NCBI GenBank assembly: GCA_038534295.1
Contig: JBCAXA010000001.1
Span: 744,001-808,000 of the forward strand
DNA from: JBCAXA01 sp038534295
Lineage (GTDB): Bacteria > Pseudomonadota > Gammaproteobacteria > Steroidobacterales > Woeseiaceae
Direction of reading: 5' to 3'
Length of the DNA: 64,000 nucleotides
Under the pieces are notes generated by a model. The model saw nothing but the letters and a program-made list of their open reading frames with translations. It was not told the DNA's origin and ran no database searches. Shown piece after piece: positions 1 through 8,457 of this stretch (position 1 is its first letter; each line of letters starts with the position of its first letter). The position numbers and the translations under genes were made by a program.

Positions 1-377
1 AGATAGTCGAGTTTATCGATGCCTTCTTGTTCTGTCGGGCGATGCCCTGCCGGCACCCACCACAACACGGCGTGCGCGCCGCGCGGGTTTGCGAACCACT
101 CCGCGCGACGGCGCAGGAAATCGACGTGCGTTGTTTGGTAGACGAACGTTTTTAGCGATTCGATGTCGCGCCAGACGGAAATGTTGATGAGCACGTCGTC
201 GCCGAGCGGCCGGAGCGCCGTGGCGTCACCGTCGTCAGTTTGCAGGCGCCAGACGAAACCGTCGGCGGCTTCGGCAAGGGCGTTAATGCGTTCGAGGCCC
301 GCGACGAAATCGGCAAGCTCTGGCGACTCGAGCGGCGCACGCATCGTCGCGACGTTCATTTGGGCGAGTTCGAACAT
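1..377 (-). CDS. DUF3291 domain protein, 3' end outside window
   Basis: The minus strand encodes at least 125 residues starting at the ATG complementary to 375-377 and running past base 1. The opening MFELAQMNVATMRAPL, the following ELADFVAGLERINALAEAADGF, and a later segment with FVYQTTH, RRAEWF and LWWVPAGHRPT are the hallmarks of DUF3291 proteins, a small ferredoxin-like fold family of unknown function related in shape to monooxygenase-type (ABM) dimers. No signal peptide or membrane segment is seen. The visible part covers most of the usual 140-150 residue length, so only a short C-terminal piece is missing. The function is unknown. Confidence 0.85.
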   Translation of the reverse strand, partial: MFELAQMNVATMRAPLESPELADFVAGLERINALAEAADGFVWRLQTDDGDATALRPLGDDVLINISVWRDIESLKTFVYQTTHVDFLRRRAEWFANPRGAHAVLWWVPAGHRPTEQEGIDKLDY

Positions 378-410
378 GCGTGCAGGTTAGCGCGAAATTG
401 CTGGGATGCA

Positions 411-886
411 ATCGCGGGCAGAAGCCCGCTCCTACATCACTGATCAACGCCGCGGCAAACGAAGATGTAGGAGCGCCCTTCCGGGCGCGATCCCCGGCAG
501 CAGCCCGCGCCCACATCGCGGATCAAGGCCGCGGCAAACGAAGGTGTAGGAGCGCCCTTCCGGGCGCGATCCCCGGTAGCAGCCCACGCCCACATCGCGG
601 ATCAAGGCCGCGGCAAACGAAGATGTAGGAGCGCCCTTCCGGGCGCGATCCCCGGTAGAAGCCCGCGCCGATATCGCGGATCAACGCCGCGGCAAACGAA
701 GATGTAGGAGCGCCCTTCCGGGCGCGATCGCCGGTAGCAACCCGCGCCCACATCGCAAATCAACGCCGCAGCAAACGGAGATGTAGGAGCGCCCTTCCGG
801 GCGCGATCCCCGGTAGCAGCCCGCGCCCACATCGCAAATCAACGCCGCGGTAAACGAAGATGCAGGAGCGCCCTTCCGGGCGCGAT
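411..886. repeat. 79-bp tandem array of REP/BIME-like palindromes
   Basis: Six copies of a GTAGGAGCGCCCTTCCGGG-type palindrome begin at 467, 546, 625, 704, 783 and 862 (the last begins GCAG), with an exact 79-bp period. Each is a hairpin (GCGCCC/GGGCGC around TT) preceded by the GTAG head typical of REP elements. Between them lie degenerate copies in the opposite orientation, so each unit is a head-to-tail REP pair (BIME-like). One inverted copy at 411-438 opens the array. REPs of this head type are mobilised by RAYT transposases in gammaproteobacteria; no RAYT gene is in this window. Short reading frames across the array are repeat artefacts. The rest of 378-935 holds nothing else recognisable. 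Confidence 0.9.
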
Positions 887-935
887 ACAACAAACCGTGG
901 CGGGAGCCCTCGCCCCGCGCCACGATCCATTCAGC

Positions 936-2780
936 TTACGTTGACTGTGACGCAATCCACGTATCGATGCGGCGCTCGAGTACAGCCAGCGGCAAGGCGC
1001 CGCCACCGAGGACCGTATCGTGGAACTCGCGAATATCGAATTGCTCGCCGAGCGCTTCTTCCGCTTTGGCACGCAGCGCCTGAATCTTCAGCATGCCGAT
1101 TTTGTATGACGTCGCCTGCCCCGGCAGCACGATGTAGCGCTGCACTTCCGACGTAATGCTCTCTAGCGGCTCCGGCGAATTCTCGAGGAAGTAGTCGATG
1201 GCCTGCTGCTCGGTCCAGCCTTTTGCGTGCAAGCCGGTGTCGACGACGAGACGCACGGCGCGCCATATTTCTGTCGTCAGCCGACCGAAGTCCGCATAGT
1301 TGTCCTCGTACGCTCCCATCTCCTTCGCGAGAATTTCGGAGTACAGCGCCCAGCCCTCGGTGTACGCGGTGAAACCCGCTTGCGTACGGAAAGTCGGAAC
1401 CGACTCGAGCTCCTGGGCGATCGAGATCTGCATATGATGCCCCGGGTTACCCTCGTGATACGCAATCACTTCCAGCTGATTGATCGGCATTGCCGACATG
1501 TCCGACAGGTGAGCGTAATAGATACCCGGGCGCGAACCGTCCGGCGTGCCCGGGTAGTAATGCTGGGCAGCACCGTCCTGCTCGCGGAACGGCTCGACTC
1601 GCTTGACGATGAGATCGGCTTTCGGCAGCAAACCGAAATAGTCCGGCAGCTTGTCGGCGATGTAGTCGAGTTTAGCCGTTGCCTCGTCGATGTATGCTTG
1701 GCGGCCTTCGTCCGTGTTCGGGAAATAGAACTGCTCATCTTCGCGGATGAACTGGAAGAACTCCTGCAGATCGCCTTCAAAGCCAACCTTGTCCTTCAGC
1801 GCAATCATTTCCTTGCGAATTCTTGCAACTTCGGAGAGACCGAGCTGGTGAATCTCTTCGGCCGTCATGCCGGTTGTCGTCGACGCACGTAGCCGATAAT
1901 TGTAATAGGCCTCACCGTTTGGCAGCGCGCCGACACCGGTCGCGATTTCGTCGGTCTCCGGTAGCTCGGCCTCGACAAACGCGATCATGCGTTGATACGC
2001 CGGCTCGAACTGTGTGAGTAGTGCATCGCGAGTCTCAGCAAGCAACTCGGCTTTGCGATCCTCATCGATGGCTTCTGCCTCGACCAGCGCCGTTAGCTTG
2101 CGATTCGCATCGGACCACAGCGGCGCTTCGCCTTCTTCGGTAAATGGCGCGCCGGCCAATATGGCATTGGCCTGCTCCAACACACCTTCGTACGCAAAGC
2201 GTGGCGGGCGAACGCCGTACTCGGAGTTGGCTTTGGCGCGATCGAGCAACTGATCCATGGCACCGGCCACGCCGCTGATGCGCGCGACGTACGCCTCAAA
2301 GTCCTCAGCGCTGTCGACCTTGTGAAAGTTGATCAAAAAATTCGGCAGAAACGACTGCACCGCCGTCATTTGATTGAAGACATACCCGTTCTTGCGAAAC
2401 TCGACGCCATCGCGTGCCTGCTCGTACTGATACGTCCAAATGTCGTAAGAGATCTTCGCCTCGTCCGACAGCTTGTCGTAGTTGAACTCGGCCTTCATCT
2501 CCTCGACCGTCTCGCGGCGCCGCTCGAGCTGCGCTTCCTCAGCTTCGACCGACCAGTCATCGAACTCGGCGTAGCGATCTTTGCGGCCAAGGAACGTCAT
2601 TTGCAGCGGACTTTCCTGCAGTTCTTGTTCGTATTTTTCTTCGAACCAGGCGTTTAGTCGCTCAGACTCGGCCGCGATTTCCTCGGCGGTCGGGGCTGCC
2701 GCAACGGGCGCTGCGGGCGGCGAGTCGTTGCCGCAAGCGCCGAGCGTCGCAAGCGCTGCGATGAGCAATAGTCTTTTCAT
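936..2780 (-). CDS. DUF885 family lipoprotein, putative metallopeptidase-like
   Basis: 614 residues. The N terminus (MKRLLLIAALATLGACG) is a lipoprotein signal with Cys16 as the lipidated residue, followed by a Pro/Ala-rich linker. The rest matches the DUF885 family throughout, with its signature H442-E-G-N-P-G-H-H near three quarters of the chain, followed by a conserved AYTEGWALY block. DUF885 proteins share features with zinc-metallocarboxypeptidases; the HEGNPGHH and EGW motifs are the presumed metal-binding site. The length is normal for the family. It probably acts in the periplasm, anchored to a membrane. The substrate is unknown. It stands alone, with the REP array downstream. Confidence 0.93.
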   Translation of the reverse strand: MKRLLLIAALATLGACGNDSPPAAPVAAAPTAEEIAAESERLNAWFEEKYEQELQESPLQMTFLGRKDRYAEFDDWSVEAEEAQLERRRETVEEMKAEFNYDKLSDEAKISYDIWTYQYEQARDGVEFRKNGYVFNQMTAVQSFLPNFLINFHKVDSAEDFEAYVARISGVAGAMDQLLDRAKANSEYGVRPPRFAYEGVLEQANAILAGAPFTEEGEAPLWSDANRKLTALVEAEAIDEDRKAELLAETRDALLTQFEPAYQRMIAFVEAELPETDEIATGVGALPNGEAYYNYRLRASTTTGMTAEEIHQLGLSEVARIRKEMIALKDKVGFEGDLQEFFQFIREDEQFYFPNTDEGRQAYIDEATAKLDYIADKLPDYFGLLPKADLIVKRVEPFREQDGAAQHYYPGTPDGSRPGIYYAHLSDMSAMPINQLEVIAYHEGNPGHHMQISIAQELESVPTFRTQAGFTAYTEGWALYSEILAKEMGAYEDNYADFGRLTTEIWRAVRLVVDTGLHAKGWTEQQAIDYFLENSPEPLESITSEVQRYIVLPGQATSYKIGMLKIQALRAKAEEALGEQFDIREFHDTVLGGGALPLAVLERRIDTWIASQST

Positions 2781-3122
2781 TGTTAATTTTCCGGTTTCGT
2801 CAGGAAAACGCGCAGTTTGCCAGAGCGGGCGCAGTGCGGCAGCTCATCGGCAGTCCTTTGGTCGCGTTGCTGTCTATGCTCGTCGATTCGCGCGGCGGTT
2901 TGGCCCTGTGTGCGGCGAATGACGAGCTTTTGGGACAACGCCGAAGCGCCGTCGTTCAGCAACGCGTCTGGCATCGTGCCGGAGCAGTTGCTCGGCTTTA
3001 TGTCGGCAACCAGACCCCTAGTCCGAGTGATTCGCGGTCCGAGCCGTGGTTTCACCCTGTGTGGCGTCACTTTTGTGACTAAGTGCCGGCCGGCCCCGGC
3101 TGCACGCCGTAGACTGGTTCGG
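2781..3122. other. Intergenic region between divergent genes; no gene seen
   Basis: 342 bp separating the divergent DUF885 gene and the lectin-like gene. An open frame continuous with the plus-strand gene runs back to 2817, but its composition lacks a signal peptide or ribosome-binding site and the real signal peptide begins at 3123. I find no convincing hairpin or RNA gene; promoters for both genes must lie here. Confidence 0.5.
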
Positions 3123-4544
3123 ATGGGTATGGGAAGTCCAAACTGGCAGCGGTGCGTCCTTACGGTGCTCGCCTTGGTTTTTTGGGCGAGCGGAAATGCG
3201 TTTGCGGCGCGCTTGGAAATGGCTGCGGTCACCGTCCAAGACACCTTCACAACGCCAAACGCCACGCGCGTTTCGTTCATTGAGACCTTCGACGTGGTGC
3301 CAATCGTCGTGTCGCTAGCAACGACGCAAGGTGGCGATCCCGCGCTCCTGCGCATCACCAACGTTACTCGGTTCGGCTTTGACATCGTGCAGACGGAGCC
3401 GAACGCGAACGATGGACCGCACGTTGCGATGGACACCGCGTACCTTGCCGTCGAGCCGGGCGTTCACACTCTGCCCGGCGGCGCACAACTGATCGCCATG
3501 TCGCGAGACACGATTAGCACGGTCTCAGGTATCAACGGTCAGAGTTGGGACAACACGAGCTTCCCGGTGGCGTTTGGATCGCGGCCGGCGCTGGTCACCG
3601 CGCTGCAAACCGCCCGCAACGAATCAGCAACGCCGCCGTCATCGTCATCAATACCGTTGCTTGGCGTTGCCGTACGCAACCTCACGGCGACGGGCTTCGA
3701 CTTTGCCCTGGAACGAGCGGAATCGACCGCAGGCGTCGTCAGCGCAGCCGAGACGATCGGTATGATCGCGGTCGCCGACACCACCACGACGACGCTGATC
3801 GACACGCCAGGCAACTCTGCGCTATTCCAGGCGCGCGTGACGCCAAACAATATCGAGGGTTTTTCAAACGGATGCTTTAACAACACATACAACGCATCGT
3901 TCAGCACCGTGCCGTTGACGGTGGCATCGATGGTCACCCGTAATGGCGGCAACGGTGGCTGGTTGCGACGCTGCGCGTTGGCAGCCGGCAGCATCGGTCT
4001 TACGGTCGACGAAGACATCGACAACGACTCAGAGCGCAATCACATCGATGAGACCGCTGCGGTGATTGCGGCAAGCCGAGCGTTTCACATCAATCTCGGT
4101 GTTGGTCTGTCGATTGCAAAGACCATCGAAGTCGACCGTGACCCGGTCAGCGGCGATACCAACCCGTTCGCCATTCCTGGCGCCGTCGTGCGTTACGCGA
4201 TTGACGTTCGCAACGCTGGCTCTGGGTCACCGGACGGCAACTCGTTGACGGTGGTCGATTCAATACCGAGCCAACTCAGTTTGTGCGTCGCCGCGCAGTG
4301 TTTCTCTGGCGGCCCGGTTACGTTTGACGACAGCGCATCGCCCATCCCTACCGGACTGACGATCGCGGGAATCGAGTACTCCGACGATGACGGCGCGAGT
4401 TTCGGCTATGTTCCCACTGGCGATGCGAACGGCTTCGACGCCGCGGTGACCGATGTACGGATCACGTTGGCCGGAACCCTCCCCGGTATCGGCGTTGCTG
4501 GGGAACCAACGTTCTCGCTAGCGCTTGCCGCGCGCGTGAATTAA
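3123..4544 (+). CDS. Secreted protein with H-type-lectin-like modules and DUF11-like C terminus
   Basis: 473 residues from the ATG at 3123 (an alternative ATG lies 6 bp on). That start places a clear signal peptide (hydrophobic core LTVLALVFWASG, cleavage after GNAFA) at the N terminus; upstream in-frame sequence has none. Residues about 30-150 and 150-280 look like two beta-sandwich modules of the H-type-lectin kind, with a phrase such as VVSLATTQGGDPALLRITNV. The last about 150 residues (SIAKTIEV to SLALAARVN, with VVRYAIDVRNAG) resemble a DUF11/conserved-repeat domain of cell-surface proteins. It is probably exported to the surface. No anchoring motif is visible. The function is unknown; adhesion is only a guess. 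Confidence 0.75.
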   Translation: MGMGSPNWQRCVLTVLALVFWASGNAFAARLEMAAVTVQDTFTTPNATRVSFIETFDVVPIVVSLATTQGGDPALLRITNVTRFGFDIVQTEPNANDGPHVAMDTAYLAVEPGVHTLPGGAQLIAMSRDTISTVSGINGQSWDNTSFPVAFGSRPALVTALQTARNESATPPSSSSIPLLGVAVRNLTATGFDFALERAESTAGVVSAAETIGMIAVADTTTTTLIDTPGNSALFQARVTPNNIEGFSNGCFNNTYNASFSTVPLTVASMVTRNGGNGGWLRRCALAAGSIGLTVDEDIDNDSERNHIDETAAVIAASRAFHINLGVGLSIAKTIEVDRDPVSGDTNPFAIPGAVVRYAIDVRNAGSGSPDGNSLTVVDSIPSQLSLCVAAQCFSGGPVTFDDSASPIPTGLTIAGIEYSDDDGASFGYVPTGDANGFDAAVTDVRITLAGTLPGIGVAGEPTFSLALAARVN

Positions 4545-4550
4545 CGGCGG

Positions 4551-5192
4551 CTAGAAGCGGTAGCCAATCCGCACTTCGATGACCGGATAGAGTTTGGCAA
4601 TGCCGAGCTTGTCCTCGAGCTCATCGGTCTCGCGGGCCAGGTCGGCCTGAAACGTCGGGTCGCTGGCGATCGGCCCGGTTGCCGTAAGATCCACATCGCC
4701 GAGACCTTGGAACAACAGCCCGGTTTCAAAGCCGAGGCTCAAGCCCGGTTCCTGGTTGCGCCAACGCCAGCCGAGTCCGATGTACGGCGCAATCGGATTG
4801 AAATCGACGGTACCGGACAGGTCGCCGAGTTCGGCTGTGGTGTAGTCCGTGCCGCCAACGTTAATGCTGTCGACGACTTCCGCGGTCGCATCAAAGGTAT
4901 TGCCGTTGATGAAAATCCCGCCGGTGAGATAAAAGTTGCGGCCTTTTGGCGCAATATCGAGCAGCAATGACGCGCCGGTAACGTTCAGCTCCCACTCGTA
5001 GTTGATGTCGGAGATTTCCCGAACGTCGGTATACGTGAACGTGCCGATAGTACCGCGCAACGCGAACTGCCGATCGAAGTGGTACACCCCTTCGAGGCCG
5101 GTACCGCCGGTGCCGACTTTCGCGCCCATTGAAAAATCCGCCGTCGCGAGCGCCGGCGCTAGGAGCAGTACAAGCGTGCAGGTACGGATCAT
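4551..5192 (-). CDS. Small outer-membrane beta-barrel protein
   Basis: 213 residues. A signal peptide (MIRTCTLVLLLAPALATA) is followed by alternating hydrophobic/polar beta strands (FALRGTIGTFTY, FYLTGGIFING, IAPYIGLGWRW, LSLGFETGLLF) and a terminal strand VIEVRIGYRF ending in Phe, the classic signal for BAM-mediated outer-membrane insertion. Size and pattern suit an eight-stranded barrel of the OmpW/CarO-like type, but I cannot assign a transport substrate. It converges on the lectin-like gene with only 6 bp between stops. Confidence 0.8.
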   Translation of the reverse strand: MIRTCTLVLLLAPALATADFSMGAKVGTGGTGLEGVYHFDRQFALRGTIGTFTYTDVREISDINYEWELNVTGASLLLDIAPKGRNFYLTGGIFINGNTFDATAEVVDSINVGGTDYTTAELGDLSGTVDFNPIAPYIGLGWRWRNQEPGLSLGFETGLLFQGLGDVDLTATGPIASDPTFQADLARETDELEDKLGIAKLYPVIEVRIGYRF

Positions 5193-5320
5193 CGTTGGTC
5201 ACCCTCTCTGGCCGACCAGTCTAGCGACACCACATAATCATTGTGGGATACGAATCACGGTTTGCCACCTGTGGCTGTCTGGCGACAGATCAGGCGGCTC
5301 GTCGGCCGGGTCCTTGCAGC

Positions 5321-6247
5321 CTAGGCAGCTTCGTCGAGGGCCGGGTTCGCGCCGTACCGAATGGCCATCGCTTTGAGGCGACGGTCTTTCTCTTCCCAGA
5401 TATCCGCAAGCCAGCGCTGGAACCGCTGGCGAAACTCGCGGTCGTTCGCATAGTCTCCGCTGTGCACCCAGCCCGGCAGTTCACTGAGCTGCACGTCGAC
5501 GATGATGCGCGAAATACGACCACAACACAGGTCCCAGAAGCGCCGTTTGCCTTCGGGATAAAACACCGTCACGTCGACGAGGCGATGCAAAATTTCGCCC
5601 ATCGCGGCGATGGCGAAAGCGATCCCGCCGCTGCGCGGTGGCAGCAGGTGGCGATAACTCGAGCGGCGCGCAGCAATTTTCTCGGGCGTTGCTCGCGTTC
5701 CCTCGACGAAATTGATGACCGACGTCGGAATCTCTTTGAATTTCTCGCACGCGCGCCGGGTGGTCTCGAAGTCGGTGCCGCGTTTTTCCGGGTGTTTGAC
5801 CAAATAGGATTTTGAGTAGCGCTGCATGAACGGCATGTCCAGCGCCCACCAGGCCTGGCCGAGAAACGGTATCCAGCGGAGTTGTCGCTTGATGAAAAAC
5901 TTCAGGAACGGAATGCGCCGATTGAAAACGTACTGCAGCGCCAGCACGTCGATCCAAGACTGATGGTTGGCAATGACGAGGTACCAGCGCTCGAGGCGCA
6001 GATCGTCGTCGCCGGTCATCTCGACCCGCACGCCCATTAAGGTCGCCATGATCCAGCGATTGACGCCAATCCAGCTTTCCGCGCACCAAACCAGAAAGCG
6101 CGATAACCACCGGTTAAAAGGATTGAACGGCAACACGAGCTTGAACGCGGTGCCCACCAATATCGGCAGAAACCAGAAGACGGTGTTTACAAACATCAGT
6201 GAGACGTTCGCGACACCGCGCAGTTGTTCAAAGACATTCACAGGCAT
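5321..6247 (-). CDS. PlsC-like acyltransferase, YihG family
   Basis: 308 residues. It contains the lysophosphatidic-acid acyltransferase motifs: the catalytic H-x4-D in NHQSWID, a downstream FVEGTR block, and a KFFIKRQLRWIPFLGQ segment. An N-terminal hydrophobic stretch (ANVSLMFVNTVFWFLPILVG) anchors it in the inner membrane. Length and the spacing of motifs match the E. coli YihG group of acyltransferases, which acylate lysophospholipids using acyl-CoA or acyl-ACP and tune phospholipid composition. It is monocistronic, with the barrel gene downstream in the same direction after 128 bp. Confidence in the family is high; the exact substrate is uncertain. Confidence 0.9.
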   Translation of the reverse strand: MPVNVFEQLRGVANVSLMFVNTVFWFLPILVGTAFKLVLPFNPFNRWLSRFLVWCAESWIGVNRWIMATLMGVRVEMTGDDDLRLERWYLVIANHQSWIDVLALQYVFNRRIPFLKFFIKRQLRWIPFLGQAWWALDMPFMQRYSKSYLVKHPEKRGTDFETTRRACEKFKEIPTSVINFVEGTRATPEKIAARRSSYRHLLPPRSGGIAFAIAAMGEILHRLVDVTVFYPEGKRRFWDLCCGRISRIIVDVQLSELPGWVHSGDYANDREFRQRFQRWLADIWEEKDRRLKAMAIRYGANPALDEAA

Positions 6248-6483
6248 TTAGAACGACGGCTCGGGAGCAGGTTCGCGGTTCCGGATAAGCGGATGAATTA
6301 TCATAGGGATTGTCACCGAATCGTCAGCAGCATTGGTGCGCCCTTTGCGCGTATCGACAGGCGCGCTGCATCGTTCGCCAGCTGAGCCATTCAACGACAA
6401 CGTGAACGTCGATATTTTTCGAACATTCTCCCTAGTTTAGCCGCTTTTGCGCGAGGCGATGTGAACCAGCCCGCGGCCGCCCT

Positions 6484-8379
6484 ATGCCAGTATTACGACT
6501 TGATGACGTTAGCCTCGCTTTTGGCGCGCGGGCGATTCTCGACACCGTCAATCTAACGATCGACGCCGGCGAGCGCGTGTGCGTCGTTGGCCGCAACGGC
6601 GAGGGCAAATCAACGCTGCTCAAGGTCATTGCTGCACTGCAAGATATTGACGACGGGGAACGTTGGCTAAGGCCCGGACACCGTGTCGCCATGCTTGAGC
6701 AAGACACCGAGGCCGACCCAGCGATGTCGGTCCGCGAGCATGTTTTAGCGGGGCTTGCCGAGCATGCGCCGCGGCTCGCGGCCTACTACACGGCGCTCGA
6801 AAGCGTTGCTCAAGATGCTACGACCGCGAACCTGGCAGCGCTCGCGGCGGCCGAGCAAGCCCTCGAAGGCAGCGGTGGCTGGGCGATCGAGCAGCGCATT
6901 GCCGAGCTACTCGGCAAACTCGATCTGGATCCTAACGCTCGTCTCGGCTCTCTATCTGGCGGCTGGCGTCGCCGCGCGAGTTTGGCCAAAGCGCTCGTCA
7001 ACGAACCCGACCTACTGTTGCTTGATGAACCGACCAATCATCTCGACATTGACGCAATCACGTGGCTCGAGGGGTTCATGTTGGAGTTCACGGGCGCGCT
7101 GGCTTTCGTCAGCCACGACCGCGCCTTCAGCCGGCGGCTTGCGACCGCGATGGTCGACGTTGACCGCGGACAGGTCACCCGGTGGGACTGCGGCTTCGAT
7201 GAATTCCTACGCCGCCGCGCAGCCGCCTACGAGATAGAGGATCGCGCCGCGGCCGAATTCGACAAGCGACTGTCGAAGGAAGAGGCGTGGATTCGGCAAG
7301 GCATCAAAGCACGTCGCACCCGCAACGAAGGTCGCGTGCGCGAACTCGAGGCGATGCGCGAGCAGCATCGCCAGCGCCGGCAAAGACTTGGACGAGCGCA
7401 GCTGCAGCTCGCGACATCCGACCTTTCCGGAAAAATCGTTTTCGATGCGATGGACGTCGCCGTCGGCTACAACGGCGAGCCCATCCTTAGTGACATCAAC
7501 TTGCGCGTGCTGCGGGGCGATCGGATCGGTGTCGTCGGTGGCAACGGATCCGGCAAGTCGACCCTGCTAAAACTGCTGCTGGGCGAGCTAAAGCCGCTCA
7601 GCGGTCAGGTGGTACGAGGTACGCGGCTCGACACCGTGTATTTCGACCAGCGTCGTGAGCAGCTCGATTTGTCGAAATCGGTATTCGCCAATATCGGCGA
7701 CGACACCGACTACATTGAGGTCATGGGCCGCAAACGTCACGTTGCCGGCTACCTACGCCAATTCTTGTTTCCGCCGGAGCGCTTTGGATCGCCGGTCGCG
7801 ACGCTGTCGGGCGGCGAACGCAACCGTCTGCTGCTCGCGAAGCTGCTCGCGCGGCCAGCGAACCTGCTCGTGCTCGACGAACCGACCAATGATCTCGACG
7901 TCGAAACCCTCGAGCTGCTCGAGGAAATGCTCGTGCAATATGCCGGTACGCTGCTCGTCGTCAGCCACGATCGAGCGTTTCTCGACAACGTCGTCACCGG
8001 CATCGTGCACATTTCGACGACCGTCGGCGTGCAGGAGTACGTCGGCAACTACACCGACTTTCGTCGGCAATACCGACCGCGATCGAACGCAGCGCGCCGT
8101 GGCGCCGACGGCGTCGACAAATCCGCAGCTGAACGCACGCAGCCAGCCCGGACCAAGCTCAGCTACAAGGAACAGCGCGAATTCGACGCGTTGCCGACAC
8201 GCATCGCCGATCTCGAGGCAGCCATCGAAGCGCTGCGGGGGGAAACCGAAGCCCAGGGCTTCTATCAACGCCCACACGATGAAGTGTCGGAGCGCCTTGC
8301 GACATTGTCTGCAACCATGGCGGAACTCGACGGCGCCTATGAGCGCTGGGACGAACTCGACTCGCGCACGCCAGGGTAG
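6484..8379 (+). CDS. uup: ABC-F ATPase Uup
   Basis: 631 residues in the ABC-F arrangement: a first ATPase (Walker A GRNGEGKS from about residue 36; signature LSGGWRRRASLAKALV; Walker B LLLLDEPTNHLD), a linker rich in charged helices, a second ATPase (Walker A GGNGSGKS 352-359; signature LSGGERNRLLLAKLL; LDEPTNDLD), and a C-terminal coiled coil (about residues 560-630). That C-terminal domain and the LSGGWRRR signature distinguish Uup from EttA and other ABC-F proteins. Uup is a soluble ribosome/DNA-associated ATPase linked to precise transposon excision and branched DNA or translation stress. It lies 78 bp upstream of the uvrA-like gene, perhaps in one transcript. Confidence 0.95.
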   Translation: MPVLRLDDVSLAFGARAILDTVNLTIDAGERVCVVGRNGEGKSTLLKVIAALQDIDDGERWLRPGHRVAMLEQDTEADPAMSVREHVLAGLAEHAPRLAAYYTALESVAQDATTANLAALAAAEQALEGSGGWAIEQRIAELLGKLDLDPNARLGSLSGGWRRRASLAKALVNEPDLLLLDEPTNHLDIDAITWLEGFMLEFTGALAFVSHDRAFSRRLATAMVDVDRGQVTRWDCGFDEFLRRRAAAYEIEDRAAAEFDKRLSKEEAWIRQGIKARRTRNEGRVRELEAMREQHRQRRQRLGRAQLQLATSDLSGKIVFDAMDVAVGYNGEPILSDINLRVLRGDRIGVVGGNGSGKSTLLKLLLGELKPLSGQVVRGTRLDTVYFDQRREQLDLSKSVFANIGDDTDYIEVMGRKRHVAGYLRQFLFPPERFGSPVATLSGGERNRLLLAKLLARPANLLVLDEPTNDLDVETLELLEEMLVQYAGTLLVVSHDRAFLDNVVTGIVHISTTVGVQEYVGNYTDFRRQYRPRSNAARRGADGVDKSAAERTQPARTKLSYKEQREFDALPTRIADLEAAIEALRGETEAQGFYQRPHDEVSERLATLSATMAELDGAYERWDELDSRTPG

Positions 8380-8457
8380 TTCGCAGTGCTTCGACAGGGC
8401 CGGAACGGCTTGACCGCCGTGGTACCTTGGATTGCTTCAATCGTCTGACAACTCGGC

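Noticed and set aside
467..886. CRISPR array reading of the 79-bp repeats
   Set aside because: The whole 79-bp unit is conserved, including the part that would be a spacer; repeats contain a REP hairpin with GTAG head, and there is no cas gene.
378..935. Several short overlapping reading frames across the REP array
   Set aside because: They exist because the repeat period leaves frames open; each repeats the same peptide and has no ribosome-binding site.
1227..1892. 221-codon open frame on the plus strand
   Set aside because: It lies antisense inside the DUF885 gene, has no domain, and follows codon bias of the real gene.
2783..3436. 217-codon open frame on the minus strand
   Set aside because: Overlaps the signal peptide and first module of the lectin-like gene and the intergenic region; no signal peptide, domain or RBS supports it.
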